Below, piece by piece: positions 16,082-24,973 of a DNA stretch of 64,000 nt. Source of the DNA: Castellaniella hirudinis (lineage in GTDB: Bacteria > Pseudomonadota > Gammaproteobacteria > Burkholderiales > Burkholderiaceae_B). The notes under the pieces were generated by a model. It saw only the letters and a list, made by a program, of their open reading frames with translations, made no database searches and had not been told where the DNA came from. The translations under genes and the position numbers were made by a program. Where the stretch lies: positions 186,001 to 250,000 of the forward strand of contig NZ_JBHSDY010000006.1 in assembly GCF_042651965.1 (NCBI RefSeq). Reading direction: 5' to 3'. The number at the start of each line of letters is the position of its first letter. The first letter of the stretch is position 1.

Positions 16082-17446
16082 ATGGCCCGCCTGACCATCC
16101 ATCCGCTGCAGGCCTACCGCCAGGCACGCCATACCGGCCAACTGCAAGCCAGCCCGCCCGCCGTCCTGGCCGGCAGCTTCATCATCCTGATCCTGACCGG
16201 GACCGTGCTGCTGTCCCTGCCGATCGCGCAACGCCACCCGTTCGGCGTGTTCGAGGCGCTGTTCACCGCCACGTCCGCCGTCACCGTCACCGGCCTGATG
16301 CTGATCGACCCGGCCCAGGACCTGAGTTTTTTCGGCCAGGCCGTGCTGCTGGCCCTGGTGCAGATCGGCGGCATCGGCTTCGTCACCTTTGCCATCGTCG
16401 CCACCTTGACCCTGGGCAAGCGCGTCAGCCTGAAATACCAGGCCCTGGCGCTGGAAGCCTTCAACCAGACCAGCGTATCCCGCATCCGCCAGACGGCGTT
16501 GACGGTGCTGAAATTTTCCCTGGCGATCGAAGGCGCCGCCATCCTGATCCTGACCCTCTGGTGGTGGCGCCACGACAACCTGGGGCATGCCTTCCTGCTG
16601 GCCGGCTTCCATGCCGTCTCCGCCTTCAACAACGCCGGCCTGTCCCTGTTTCCCGACAGTCTGGCCGCCTTCGTCGGCGACCCGGTCACCACCTTCGTCA
16701 TGACCGGCTGCGTCATCCTGGGCGGACTGGGCTTCAGCGTGCTGGCGGACATCAACCAGAAACGCGCATGGGCGACGCTGGCCTACTACACGCGGCTGAT
16801 GCTGATCGGCACGCTGGTCCTGAACCTGATCGGCTTCGCGCTGTTCTGGCTGATCGAGGCGCGCAATCCCCACACCCTGGGCGCGCTGCCGGCCGCCAGC
16901 CAGGGCCTCGCGGCCTGGACCCAGGTCGTCGCCTCCCGCACGGCCGGCTTCGCCAGCGTGGACGTCGATCAGCTGTACGACAGTTCGCGCTTTTTGCTGA
17001 CCGGCCTGATGTTCATCGGCGGCGGCTCGCTGTCCACCGCCAGCGGCATCAAGCTCGTCACCTTCATCATCCTGCTGGCCGTGGTGCGGGCCTACGTCCT
17101 GCAACGCAAGGAAGTCGTGCTGATGCACCGCACCATCGCCCCCGAGAGCATCCAGAAGGCTCTGGCCCTGATGATGGTATCCGGCCTGCTGGTCTGCCTG
17201 GGCATCTTCCTGGTCAGCCTGTTCGAGGACCTGCCCTTCATCGCCGTGGTCATGGAAGTCATGGCCGCCTTCAGCACCACCGGCGTCAGCCCCGACCTGA
17301 CCCGCACCCTGAGCCTGCCCAGCCAGATCATCCTGATGCTGCTGATGTTCATCGGCCGCCTGGGCCCCCTGACCCTGGTCTACAACCTGGGCACGCAGCG
17401 CCACAGCCGGGTGCGATATCCGGAAACGGTGGTGCAGATCGGGTGA
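16082..17446 (+). CDS. TrkH/KtrB-type potassium channel subunit
   Basis: 454 residues. The four pore-loop motifs of the SKT superfamily can be read in order: TSAVTVTGL (about residue 72), SAFNNAGLS (about 180), SRTAGFASV (about 285) and FSTTGVSPD (about 400). Each has the selectivity-filter Gly. The size is that of KtrB, shorter than E. coli TrkH. It transports K+ (possibly with Na+) across the inner membrane under control of the preceding RCK protein. The pair forms a clear two-gene operon. Confidence 0.93.
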   Translation: MARLTIHPLQAYRQARHTGQLQASPPAVLAGSFIILILTGTVLLSLPIAQRHPFGVFEALFTATSAVTVTGLMLIDPAQDLSFFGQAVLLALVQIGGIGFVTFAIVATLTLGKRVSLKYQALALEAFNQTSVSRIRQTALTVLKFSLAIEGAAILILTLWWWRHDNLGHAFLLAGFHAVSAFNNAGLSLFPDSLAAFVGDPVTTFVMTGCVILGGLGFSVLADINQKRAWATLAYYTRLMLIGTLVLNLIGFALFWLIEARNPHTLGALPAASQGLAAWTQVVASRTAGFASVDVDQLYDSSRFLLTGLMFIGGGSLSTASGIKLVTFIILLAVVRAYVLQRKEVVLMHRTIAPESIQKALALMMVSGLLVCLGIFLVSLFEDLPFIAVVMEVMAAFSTTGVSPDLTRTLSLPSQIILMLLMFIGRLGPLTLVYNLGTQRHSRVRYPETVVQIG

Positions 17447-17510
17447 ATATCGTCACGATGTACTACTATTGCTCTTTCCCCAGTCCCAACCTTTCATTAG
17501 GATTCCGTCC

Positions 17511-18326
17511 ATGGTGATTTCCATTGCACGTCAGGCGGCGCTGTGCGCCGCCCTGGGCCTTGCCGGCCTGGCCACCACGGCTTCGGCCGCCACGCTGAAA
17601 ATCGGCACCGAGGGCGGCTATCCGCCCTGGAGCATGGTTGACGCCAACGGCAAGGTCACCGGCTTTGACGCCGACGTCGGCAATGCCCTGTGCAAGAAGC
17701 TCGACATGAAGTGCCGCTTCGTGGTCCAGGCTTTCGACAGCCTGATCCCCGCCCTGCAGGCCGAACGCTTCGACCTGGTGATCTCCGGCATGTCCGTCAC
17801 CGCCGAGCGCGCCAAAGTCATCTCCTTCAGCCTGCCCTACGCGACGGAAGACTCCGCCTTCGTGCTGCCCCAGGGCGACGCCCTGCTGAAGGCCGCCGAT
17901 TCCAAGGCCCTGATGGCCGGCCTAGCGGGCAAGACCGTCGGCGTGCAAAGCGGCACCACCCAAGGCGCCTTCCTGCAGAAATACGCCCCGGACATGAAGC
18001 TCAAGACCTACGAGACCCAGGACCAGATGCAGATGGACCTGTCGGCCGGCCGCCTGGACGCGACCTTCTCCGAAGTCACCCCGCAGAGCCAGTTCCTGGA
18101 CACCACCGGCAAGGGCAAGTTCGCCCTGGCCGACGCGGTCATCAAGAGCAGCGCCGATCCGGACATCCTGGGTCTGGGCATCGGGGCCGGCATCAACCAG
18201 AAAAACACTGAACTGAAAGCCAAGGTGGACAAGGCCCTGTGCGAACTGATCGCCGACGGCACCATCAAGTCCTCCAGCACCAAGTGGTTCGGCGTCGATC
18301 TGTCCAACTACGCCGCCTGCAAGTAA
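17511..18326 (+). CDS. Periplasmic substrate-binding protein of an amino-acid ABC importer (HisJ/ArgT/OccT-like)
   Basis: 271 residues with a Sec signal peptide ending at TTASAATLK. The mature part is a cluster F solute-binding protein: IGTEGGYPPWSMVDANGK, GFDADVGNALCKKL with Cys pairs typical of the basic amino-acid subgroup, and DLVISGMSVTAERAK. The start at 17511 gives a normal signal peptide; the frame is open further upstream without support. Likely ligands are arginine, lysine, ornithine, histidine or an opine, inferred from the subgroup. A strong stem-loop follows the gene and separates it from the permeases. Confidence 0.92.
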   Translation: MVISIARQAALCAALGLAGLATTASAATLKIGTEGGYPPWSMVDANGKVTGFDADVGNALCKKLDMKCRFVVQAFDSLIPALQAERFDLVISGMSVTAERAKVISFSLPYATEDSAFVLPQGDALLKAADSKALMAGLAGKTVGVQSGTTQGAFLQKYAPDMKLKTYETQDQMQMDLSAGRLDATFSEVTPQSQFLDTTGKGKFALADAVIKSSADPDILGLGIGAGINQKNTELKAKVDKALCELIADGTIKSSSTKWFGVDLSNYAACK

Positions 18327-18343
18327 TCTTTCGCAAGGACACG

Positions 18344-18369
18344 GCCGGCCTCCCCGAAGGCCGGCTTTT
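18344..18369 (+). terminator. Intra-operon attenuator/terminator
   Basis: GCCGGCCT (18344-18351) pairs perfectly with AGGCCGGC (18358-18365), followed by TTTT. Such structures after a binding-protein gene usually protect its mRNA and reduce permease expression, which matches the need for excess binding protein. Confidence 0.75.
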
Positions 18370-18380
18370 CAATTCATTTC

Positions 18381-19097
18381 ATGATTCAGTCCCTGCACGA
18401 CATCCTGAGCGCCGGCTGGGGCAATATGCTGCTGCGCGGCGCGGCCATGACCGTGTTCATCAGCGTGTGCGGCATCTGCCTGGGCATGCTCATCGGCATC
18501 GCCGGCGCGGCCGCCAAGACCGGCGCCGGCCGCCCGGTACGCGCCCTCGTCGCCCTGTACACCCTGATCGTGCGCAGCGTCCCGGAACTGCTCATCATCT
18601 ATCTGCTGTTCTTCGGCGCGGTCCAGCCCGCCGCCGACCTGGCCGACTGGCTGGAGTGGGACGATCTGATGAGCACCGTCTTCCCCATGCTGATCGGCAT
18701 CCTCGCCATCGCCCTGATCTCGGGGTCCTACAGCGTGGAAGTCTTTCGCGGCGCCTTCAAGGCCATCGATCCCGGCCAGCTCGAAGCCGCCCGCGCGATC
18801 GGCCTGAACCGCCGCCAGTGCCTGCGGCGCATCACCCTGCCGCAACTGTTCTGGTACGCCCTGCCCGGCGCCAACAACGTCTGGCAGGCCGCCCTGAAAG
18901 ACACCGCCCTGATCTCTCTGGTGGGTCTGGTCGAACTGATGCGCGCCGCCGTTCTGGGTTCGGCCGCCACGCGCGAACCCCTGATCCTGTACCTGATGGC
19001 CGGCATCCTGTATTTCCTGATCGGCGCCTGTAGCCAGGGCCTGTTCGTCTGGGCCGAGCGCCACTTCGGGCGCGGCATGCGGGGGGCCGGGTCATGA
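18381..19097 (+). CDS. Amino-acid ABC importer permease (HisQ/OccQ-like)
   Basis: 238 residues, five or so membrane helices. The EAA loop that docks the ATPase is visible as GQLEAARAIGLNRRQCLRRI (about residues 133-152). It is preceded by RSVPELLIIYLLFFG, typical of the HisM/HisQ subfamily. It forms the inner-membrane channel with the next gene, whose ATG overlaps its stop. It lies 54 bp after the binding protein across an attenuator-like hairpin. Confidence 0.92.
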   Translation: MIQSLHDILSAGWGNMLLRGAAMTVFISVCGICLGMLIGIAGAAAKTGAGRPVRALVALYTLIVRSVPELLIIYLLFFGAVQPAADLADWLEWDDLMSTVFPMLIGILAIALISGSYSVEVFRGAFKAIDPGQLEAARAIGLNRRQCLRRITLPQLFWYALPGANNVWQAALKDTALISLVGLVELMRAAVLGSAATREPLILYLMAGILYFLIGACSQGLFVWAERHFGRGMRGAGS

Positions 19098-19777
19098 TCG
19101 AACTGTTCGAAAAAGCCGTCCCCGTCCTGATCGAGGGCTTCTGGATCACCCTGCGCATCGGCCTGTTTTCCATCCTGTTCGCCTCGCTGCTGGGCCTGGG
19201 CGCCGCGCTGATGCGCACCACCCCGAACCGGCTGGTGTCCGGCGCCGCCTTCGCCTACAGCACCGTCTTTCGCGGCACGCCGCTGCTGATCCAGTTGTTC
19301 CTGCTGTACTACGGCATCGGCACCCTGGAATTCGTGCGCGAGCAGCCCGTTCTGTGGTGGCTGTTTTCCGACGGCGCGCGCTGCGCCATCCTGGCCATCG
19401 CCCTGAACAGCGGCGCCTACATGAGCGAAGCCATCCGCGGCGGCCTGCAATCCGTGCCCAGCGGCCAACTGGACGCCGCCGCGTCCTGCGGCATGAGCCG
19501 CCTGCAGATCTTCCGCCGCATCCGCTTCCCCCTGGCCATCCGCCAGGCCTTCCCGGCCTACAGCAACGAACTGGTGCTGGCGATCAAAGGCACCAGCCTG
19601 GCCTCGACCATCGCGGTGATGGAACTGACCGGCTTCGCCCGCCGCCTGATGAGCCAAAGCTACCTGATCGTCGAGACCTTCATCATCGCCGGTGTCCTGT
19701 ATCTGGCCATCAACGTGACCCTGCTGGGCTGCGCGTGGCTGGTGGAGCGGAGTCTGGGGATCCGGTCGGGGGATTGA
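19094..19777 (+). CDS. Amino-acid ABC importer permease (HisM/OccM-like)
   Basis: 227 residues. TVFRGTPLLIQLFLLYYGIG (about residues 56-75) and the EAA loop GQLDAAASCGMSRLQIFRRI (about 121-140) mark the second permease of a polar amino-acid importer. The ATG overlaps the previous stop (ATGA). No ATP-binding subunit follows: the next gene is a small SEC-C protein, so the ATPase must come from elsewhere in the genome. Confidence 0.92.
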   Translation: MIELFEKAVPVLIEGFWITLRIGLFSILFASLLGLGAALMRTTPNRLVSGAAFAYSTVFRGTPLLIQLFLLYYGIGTLEFVREQPVLWWLFSDGARCAILAIALNSGAYMSEAIRGGLQSVPSGQLDAAASCGMSRLQIFRRIRFPLAIRQAFPAYSNELVLAIKGTSLASTIAVMELTGFARRLMSQSYLIVETFIIAGVLYLAINVTLLGCAWLVERSLGIRSGD

Positions 19778-19820
19778 GGTTTCCCCCTACGGACCATTCC
19801 GCGCACCGCCCTTTTCACCC

Positions 19821-20228
19821 ATGAAGCGCACGCCCCGGATTTCGCCCCCCTGCCCCTGCGGCCTCCCGGCCGCCTACGCCGACTGCTGCGGCCGCTGGCA
19901 TCATGGTCCGCTTCATTTGCAAGCGCCCGACGCCCAGTCCTTGATGCGTTCACGCTACAGCGCCTACGTACTGGATGAGCTGGATTATTTATTGCAGACC
20001 TGGCATCCCGACACCCGGCCGCCGACGCTGGCTCCCAACGAGCCCGGCACCCGCTGGCTGGGGCTGGACGTACGCCGCCATGCCCGCCTGGACGCTGATC
20101 ATGAGATCGTGGAATTCGTCGCACGGGTCCGAGTCAACGGCCGCGCCAGCCGGATTCATGAAACCAGCCGGTTCACGCGGTTGGCGGGGGTGTGGGTGTA
20201 CGTGGATGGAGAGATCAAAACGGCTTGA
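19821..20228 (+). CDS. YchJ-family protein with a SEC-C-type metal-binding N-terminus
   Basis: 135 residues. The N-terminal PCPCGLPAAYADCCG is a CxCG...CC zinc-binding motif of the SEC-C type, followed by LMRSRYSAYVLDELDYLLQTW, which is the core YchJ (UPF0225) signature, and a C-terminal NTF2-like strand region. Biochemical role unknown. It overlaps the alcohol dehydrogenase gene tail to tail by 14 bp. Confidence 0.88.
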   Translation: MKRTPRISPPCPCGLPAAYADCCGRWHHGPLHLQAPDAQSLMRSRYSAYVLDELDYLLQTWHPDTRPPTLAPNEPGTRWLGLDVRRHARLDADHEIVEFVARVRVNGRASRIHETSRFTRLAGVWVYVDGEIKTA

Positions 20229-21315
20229 TCGCGATCTTCAGCACTCCGTCGCGCTGGTGGGCGAACAGATCATAAGCCGCGACGATATCATCCAGCGGAT
20301 AGTGGTGGGTGACGAGCGCGCCGAGATCCAGGCGTTCGGCCGCGATCACGTTCATCAAGCGGCGCATGCGCTCTTTACCGCCGGGACACAGGGCCGTGTT
20401 GATGCGATGGTCGCCCAGGCCGGCGGCGAAAGCGTCGAGCGGGATCTTCAGATCCTGCGAATACACCCCCAGGCTGGACAACGTGCCGCCGGGTTTCAGA
20501 CAGCGCAGGGCCTGCTCGAACGTGGCCTGCGTGCCCAGCGCCTCAATGGCCGAATCGGCGCCGCGGCCGCCGGTCAGCCTCATCACCTCGTCGACCACGT
20601 CGCATGAGCGGAAATCGAGGGTGACGTCGGCGCCCAGCCGCCGCGAGATGCCCAGGCGATGCTCATTGCCGTCCACCGCAATGATCGTGGTCGCCCCCAG
20701 CAGGCGCGCGCCGGCGGTCGCGCACAAGCCGATGGGTCCCTGAGCAAAGACAACCACCGTGTCGCCCAGGCGGATGTTCGCGTTTTCCGCCCCCTTGAAG
20801 CCGGTGGACATGATATCCGGGCACATCAGCACCTGCTCGTCGGTCAAACCGTCCGGAATCGGCGCAAGATTGGCCTGCGCATCCGGCACCAGCACGTATT
20901 CGGCCTGGGTGCCGTCAATCAGATTGCCGAAACGCCAGCCGGCGGTGGCCTTGTAGCCGTGGCAGCCGCAGCGCCCGGAGGCCGTCAGGTAACTGCCGTC
21001 CTGCGACGGGACGCCGTCCTGAGCTGCGTAAGAGCCGAAATTCGGGCAGATCGCGCCGGCGATGACGCGCTGCCCCTCCTGGTAGCCCGTGACCGCGCTG
21101 CCGAGCTTCTCGATGATGCCCACCGGTTCGTGCCCCACCGTCAGACCCTTGGCGACCGGGTACTCACCCTTGAGAATGTGGACGTCGGTGCCGCAGATCG
21201 TGGTGGTGGTGATGCGGATCAACGCATCATTGGGGCCGACGTCGGGGATGGGCTTTTCGGTCAGTTCGATCCGGCCGGGTTCGACGAAGACAGCGGCTTT
21301 CATTGTGGCGGCCAT
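20215..21315 (-). CDS. Zinc-dependent alcohol dehydrogenase (MDR family)
   Basis: 366 residues. The catalytic zinc ligands are placed by TICGTDVHILKG (Cys about residue 41), VGHEPVGIIEKLG (His/Glu about 63) and LMCPDIMSTGF (Cys about 164). The dinucleotide-binding Rossmann turn is FAQGPIGLCATAG. The usual four-Cys structural zinc lobe is replaced by a long Gly/Ser-rich insert with GRCGCHGYKA, as in the Cupriavidus-type secondary alcohol dehydrogenases. The start ATG has AAAGGAG seven bases upstream. It would oxidise short alcohols or reduce ketones; the precise substrate cannot be read. Confidence 0.92.
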   Translation of the reverse strand: MAATMKAAVFVEPGRIELTEKPIPDVGPNDALIRITTTTICGTDVHILKGEYPVAKGLTVGHEPVGIIEKLGSAVTGYQEGQRVIAGAICPNFGSYAAQDGVPSQDGSYLTASGRCGCHGYKATAGWRFGNLIDGTQAEYVLVPDAQANLAPIPDGLTDEQVLMCPDIMSTGFKGAENANIRLGDTVVVFAQGPIGLCATAGARLLGATTIIAVDGNEHRLGISRRLGADVTLDFRSCDVVDEVMRLTGGRGADSAIEALGTQATFEQALRCLKPGGTLSSLGVYSQDLKIPLDAFAAGLGDHRINTALCPGGKERMRRLMNVIAAERLDLGALVTHHYPLDDIVAAYDLFAHQRDGVLKIAIKPF

Positions 21316-21446
21316 GGCGCTCTCCTTTACAAGGTCGGCGGGTACAGGCCCCGCCTGCAGATGATGACACCATCATCGTATCGGTTCGCCCCGGTCCGCT
21401 GTTTGCGTCAGATCATGAAAACCCTATTCGGTATGGGGATATCCAC

Positions 21447-22757
21447 TCAGGAGCCAGGCCGAGCCAACGGAATAGCCAACACGTGTTTGGCCAGCGATTG
21501 CCAGACAGAAAACAGCTTCTTGCCACACGCATCCGCGAAATCGGGGTAAAGATCACAGTAGTCGTCGAGGTCTTCGAGGGTATCCCGGGTCGCTCCGTGC
21601 ACTTCTTCAAACACGGACCGGACTTGCTTGCGGCTCAAGCCGCACACCACACGGCCGAAATCCATCAAATGGTCGGCGGAAGGGAAAAGGCGTTTCCCCC
21701 CCATGCTCAACGCCATCTGATCCTGCGCAATATACGGCAGCGTGCTGCAAATATCGTAGGCCGGCGCGAACTTCACCGTGTCATCGGGATCGCCATACAG
21801 CATCCCGAAATTTTTCAGATGAGCGTCCCCATCACCCAGCGCGCAAGACAGCACGATCCGCTTGAACAGCGCGCTGCGCAGGGCCGGGCGACCTGCAGAT
21901 TCCACCATCAACAGGAAGTTGCGCACGAGGATCTCATAACTGCCTTCGTATTTCTGCCTGGCCGTCCTGGCGCACAAAGTGGCGCCATCCTCAAACCCCA
22001 GCGGGGTTCCGTCATCCTGCCGGTCAAAACGCTCGATGATCAGCATCTGCCCGCTTTCAGTCAGGTGGACACGCGCGCTGGGAAGCCCACTACGGACACT
22101 CACCGACATGCACAAATATTCGTTGATCGAGAGCCATGGGAAATCGTCCCCAGGCGTCTTGAGAATATATTCGCCGGTCGTCAAAGTCGCCCGTGCGGGC
22201 TCGTTCCGATGTTCCGACGGACGATAGAGCACTTTGGGATGCGCGCCGCTGACCCCGCTACGTCGAGCCGATATCCCCATCAGTTCCTCCATGAGCGCCA
22301 GGCTGTCAGGATCCCGGACAATACGCTCAAGGGAAACGGTGGGGCCCGCATCCAGATTGGGGGCTTCCCCATGCGACGTGACCAACACCCGACCGATAAA
22401 CGTGGAGCCCGTGAGGGCGGCCAGATCAAAATCCCCGATATTCTCGACGACCTTGGCATATTGGCGCATCAGATAGTCCCTGAGCGCCCCTTCAGGCAGA
22501 CTCTGATCGAAGATGGGCGGCAGATTGCCCACGAGTCCCGCAACCTCCGGCTCGTAAGGCGCCCGACGCACCGGCATGGTGATCGAAACAGCATCCCGGT
22601 CGGACAAACCATCGTCGTAGTAAAACGCCGTGCGGACCTGCCAAGCAAAACCTGGTTCACTGTAGCGTTCCAGCGTGCCGACCTTGCGCAATCCATGCAG
22701 GTCCCTGACCCACACGTCCAGCAGGTCTTCAGGAGCGGAAGCGTGACTTTTTGGCAT
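21447..22757 (-). CDS. hipA: HipA-family serine/threonine kinase toxin
   Basis: 436 residues, the usual HipA length. The Ser loop that becomes autophosphorylated is seen in RRSGVSGAHPKVLY (about residue 165), the catalytic loop in GDGDAHLKNFGMLYGD (about 305, Asp and Asn conserved), and the metal-binding Asp in APAYDICST. Known HipA phosphorylates a glutamyl-tRNA synthetase or related target to slow growth. The start overlaps the antitoxin gene by 29 bp, the standard hipBA arrangement. It opens the accessory block of this window. Confidence 0.92.
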   Translation of the reverse strand: MPKSHASAPEDLLDVWVRDLHGLRKVGTLERYSEPGFAWQVRTAFYYDDGLSDRDAVSITMPVRRAPYEPEVAGLVGNLPPIFDQSLPEGALRDYLMRQYAKVVENIGDFDLAALTGSTFIGRVLVTSHGEAPNLDAGPTVSLERIVRDPDSLALMEELMGISARRSGVSGAHPKVLYRPSEHRNEPARATLTTGEYILKTPGDDFPWLSINEYLCMSVSVRSGLPSARVHLTESGQMLIIERFDRQDDGTPLGFEDGATLCARTARQKYEGSYEILVRNFLLMVESAGRPALRSALFKRIVLSCALGDGDAHLKNFGMLYGDPDDTVKFAPAYDICSTLPYIAQDQMALSMGGKRLFPSADHLMDFGRVVCGLSRKQVRSVFEEVHGATRDTLEDLDDYCDLYPDFADACGKKLFSVWQSLAKHVLAIPLARPGS

Positions 22758-23022
22758 GGCTCTGCTCGTATTCCTGCCGGTTCAGCGCCATCAGTTCGTC
22801 CAAAGTCGGCCGCCCCTGATGCGCCTGGACAGCACGCATCTCGAGCCCGACCGACTCGCAAATCCGCTGCAGCTTCACAAAGCCGATCTCCGCCAGGGAG
22901 CCGGCCTCCAGGCCCGCAATGGTGGCGCGCGAAATCCCGGTTTGAGACGCCAACTGCGCTTGCGTCAAACGGACCTCTCGTCGCCGTTCCCTGACCAGGG
23001 AGCCTACCTCTTTGATGTGCAT
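22729..23022 (-). CDS. hipB: HipB-like antitoxin, XRE-type DNA-binding protein
   Basis: 97 residues from the ATG at 23022; a TTG or GTG one to three codons upstream is also possible. The helix-turn-helix reads LTQAQLASQTGISRATIAGLE (split: LTQAQLASQ then GISRATIAGLE) with typical XRE spacing at about residues 21-45. The C-terminal tail overlaps hipA by 29 bp and could wedge into HipA as in other pairs. The promoter region just upstream holds a strong inverted repeat, expected for an autoregulated operon. Confidence 0.9.
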   Translation of the reverse strand: MHIKEVGSLVRERRREVRLTQAQLASQTGISRATIAGLEAGSLAEIGFVKLQRICESVGLEMRAVQAHQGRPTLDELMALNRQEYEQSHAKKSRFRS

Positions 23023-23043
23023 CACCGGCAATGTGAATGTATT

Positions 23044-23089
23044 AAATACTAGACATTACGCCCATACAATGAAAAATTGTCAAGTATTT
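23044..23089 (-). promoter_or_regulatory. Probable hipBA operator/promoter
   Basis: AAATACTAGACA (23044-23055) and TGTCAAGTATTT (23078-23089) form an inverted repeat with 11 of 12 bases paired and a 22-bp spacer. Read on the minus strand, the distal arm contains TTGACA, a perfect -35 box, so HipB bound here would block RNA polymerase. A smaller palindrome, GTATTAAATAC (23039-23049), overlaps the proximal arm. Confidence 0.65.
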
Positions 23090-23110
23090 TAGATAAAAAT
23101 CACATCTGAA

Positions 23111-23524
23111 TCACCGAGCGAGCCGTGCGATCAACAGAACGCCTTCCGTATAGCTGTAACCGTAGCCGTAGCTGTACCCAGTATCCCCGGAGACTGCCTC
23201 TGTGTCTCGGACCATACGGGCCGAGCTGGAGATTTTGCCAACCTTGTATTCATACCGGTAGCTGCCTGACTCGATCGCGGTCGTGCTGATGACTTCGTAG
23301 CCGTCGGAATTGAGCGCCGTCACCGCATGGGCTACGTCCCGGGCCAAGCGCGCACCATCAATCTTGGTGTCCGACCAACCCACCTGCTGCACTTGCGTTT
23401 CTTTCCGAACCAGTTCCTTTTCACCGCCAAAAAATCCTCGTTTGGTTTCTCCTGTGGGCACTTTGACCGCAACCTCTTTGAACAGCGGTTTGAAGTGCGC
23501 TTCTACAAAAACAACCTTATTCAT
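23111..23524 (-). CDS. Small protein of unknown function
   Basis: 137 residues from the ATG at 23524, which has GAGG seven bases upstream; a longer open frame exists but lacks a ribosome site. No signal peptide or membrane helix is evident. The protein has a beta-rich middle (VVFVEAHFKPLFKEVAVKVP) and ends in a Tyr/Gly-rich segment GYSYGYGYSYTEG before a short hydrophobic tail. I do not recognise the family. It lies between hipBA and a divergent Rpn-type nuclease, a typical setting for mobile or defence-related small genes. Confidence 0.6.
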   Translation of the reverse strand: MNKVVFVEAHFKPLFKEVAVKVPTGETKRGFFGGEKELVRKETQVQQVGWSDTKIDGARLARDVAHAVTALNSDGYEVISTTAIESGSYRYEYKVGKISSSARMVRDTEAVSGDTGYSYGYGYSYTEGVLLIARLAR

Positions 23525-23678
23525 TTCGACCTCAGTGATGGACCAACAAGCATGATCGGTCATTTTATTCAGACGGCGACAGGTCGGGCCGCGACATGTT
23601 TATCCGTTCGTAGATGTCCGTCTATCGGGACGGCACGGGCTTGATCAGAATGGGGGCCTTTCAACCAAAAAGCCTGCC

Positions 23679-24683
23679 ATGTCTGCCCGGAAAACCTCTG
23701 CGCCTGACGCCGCCTCGGATGACCATGACAGCCCGTGGAAAAACGGCCTCGAATGGTTCTTTCCCCAGGCCATCGCGTTTTTGGCCCCGCGTCTACATGC
23801 CAAAATCGACTGGTCGGAACCTGCCCAATTCCTGGATAAGGAACTGCAGGCCATTGTCTTTCCCAGCAAGAAGGGGCGGCGCTTTGTGGACAAGCTGGTG
23901 CAGGTGCGCCTGCGCAGCGGCGCGGACGCCTGGCTGCTGATCCACGTCGAGGTCGAAGGCCGATTGTCGGGCCGCAAGGCGCTGCGCCGTTTCGCCTGGC
24001 GTATGTACGAATACCGCCATCGCACCCAGGCGCGCATCATGCAACAACGCAGCCTGGATCTGCCGCCGCCGGTCTACAGCCTGGGCGTCTTGCTGGAAAA
24101 TCGGGGCGTTGGTGATCATCTGGTCTACACCGATGAACATCTGGGCCAGGGCATCCGATTCACCTTTCCTGTCGTAGAATTGGAAGGCTGGCGAACGCGC
24201 TGGGATGAACTGGAATCCTTGGCCTCAAGCAATCCGTTTGCGGTGCTGATCATGGCGCAGTTACACGCCAATCACCATCCCGACAAACGCACCCGGCTGA
24301 CGCCGAAGTTTGAACTGGTTCGTGGGCTACGCCGCTATGGCTATGATCCGGACGTCGCAGGGCAAGTTCACCATCTGGTCGACTGGATGATCGCACTGCC
24401 CATCGATCTGGAGTCGGAATATGTGCGGGCAGTCACCGCGCTGACAGAGGAAAACAACATGGCATACGTCACATCGATTGAACGTGTGGTTCGTCAGGAA
24501 GCACTTGCCGAGGGCCGCGCTGAAGGTCAAGCTGATCTGCTGCTACACCAGATCGAGCGTCGCTTTGGTCCGATCGACGACGACATCAAGCAACGCATCT
24601 GCTCAGCTCGGACGCAAGAACTCAGTGTGTGGTCGCTGAATATCCTGGACGCTGAAGTTCTGGAAGACGTGTTCCGCGACTGA
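23679..24683 (+). CDS. Rpn/YhgA-family putative transposase-like nuclease
   Basis: 334 residues. The N-terminal region (about 25-135) fits the PD-(D/E)XK nuclease-like fold of the RpnA/YhgA group: LQAIVFPSKKGRRFVDKLVQV, then LIHVEVEGR with the acidic pair. The C-terminal segment with EGRAEGQADLLLHQIERRFG is the DUF4351-type tail. E. coli Rpn proteins promote RecA-independent recombination. The gene carries no flanking terminal repeats that I can see, so it is not an insertion sequence by itself. The ribosome binding site is weak. Confidence 0.78.
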   Translation: MSARKTSAPDAASDDHDSPWKNGLEWFFPQAIAFLAPRLHAKIDWSEPAQFLDKELQAIVFPSKKGRRFVDKLVQVRLRSGADAWLLIHVEVEGRLSGRKALRRFAWRMYEYRHRTQARIMQQRSLDLPPPVYSLGVLLENRGVGDHLVYTDEHLGQGIRFTFPVVELEGWRTRWDELESLASSNPFAVLIMAQLHANHHPDKRTRLTPKFELVRGLRRYGYDPDVAGQVHHLVDWMIALPIDLESEYVRAVTALTEENNMAYVTSIERVVRQEALAEGRAEGQADLLLHQIERRFGPIDDDIKQRICSARTQELSVWSLNILDAEVLEDVFRD

Positions 24684-24897
24684 CTGCAGACCGATCAACC
24701 CTTGAACACTGCATGCAGGGTCGTGATATCCACGAGGTTCAGGAGCACTTTTTGGACTGACGCGTCAGCATGGCGGCGGCCCTGAGCGGACGTGCCGGCC
24801 CGCAGATCTATCGTGATTGTCCTTGAACTCAAGAGAGCGATTGCGGACGGGCATGGCGGACATCCGGATTCGCGAAGGTCGAGCCTCTTCCCTCGAC

Positions 24898-24929
24898 AAA
24901 AAAGCCACCGGCTTGCGCCAGTGGCTTTT
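24898..24929 (-). terminator. Rho-independent terminator of fliC1
   Basis: On the minus strand AAAAGCCAC (from 24929) pairs with GTGGCTTTT, followed by T bases to 24898. It lies 45 bp after the flagellin stop. The same stem also has T bases in the plus direction and may stop transcription from the nuclease gene. Confidence 0.8.
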
Positions 24930-24973
24930 CCACATGCTGGAGCGGCCGAGGCCGCCCCGAGTCACCGTGCGAA

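Noticed and set aside
23679..24683. Insertion sequence around the Rpn-type gene
   Set aside because: No terminal inverted repeats or target-site duplications were visible on either side.
24765..24965. 66-codon minus-strand frame between the nuclease and flagellin 1
   Set aside because: It runs through the flagellin terminator and lacks a ribosome site.
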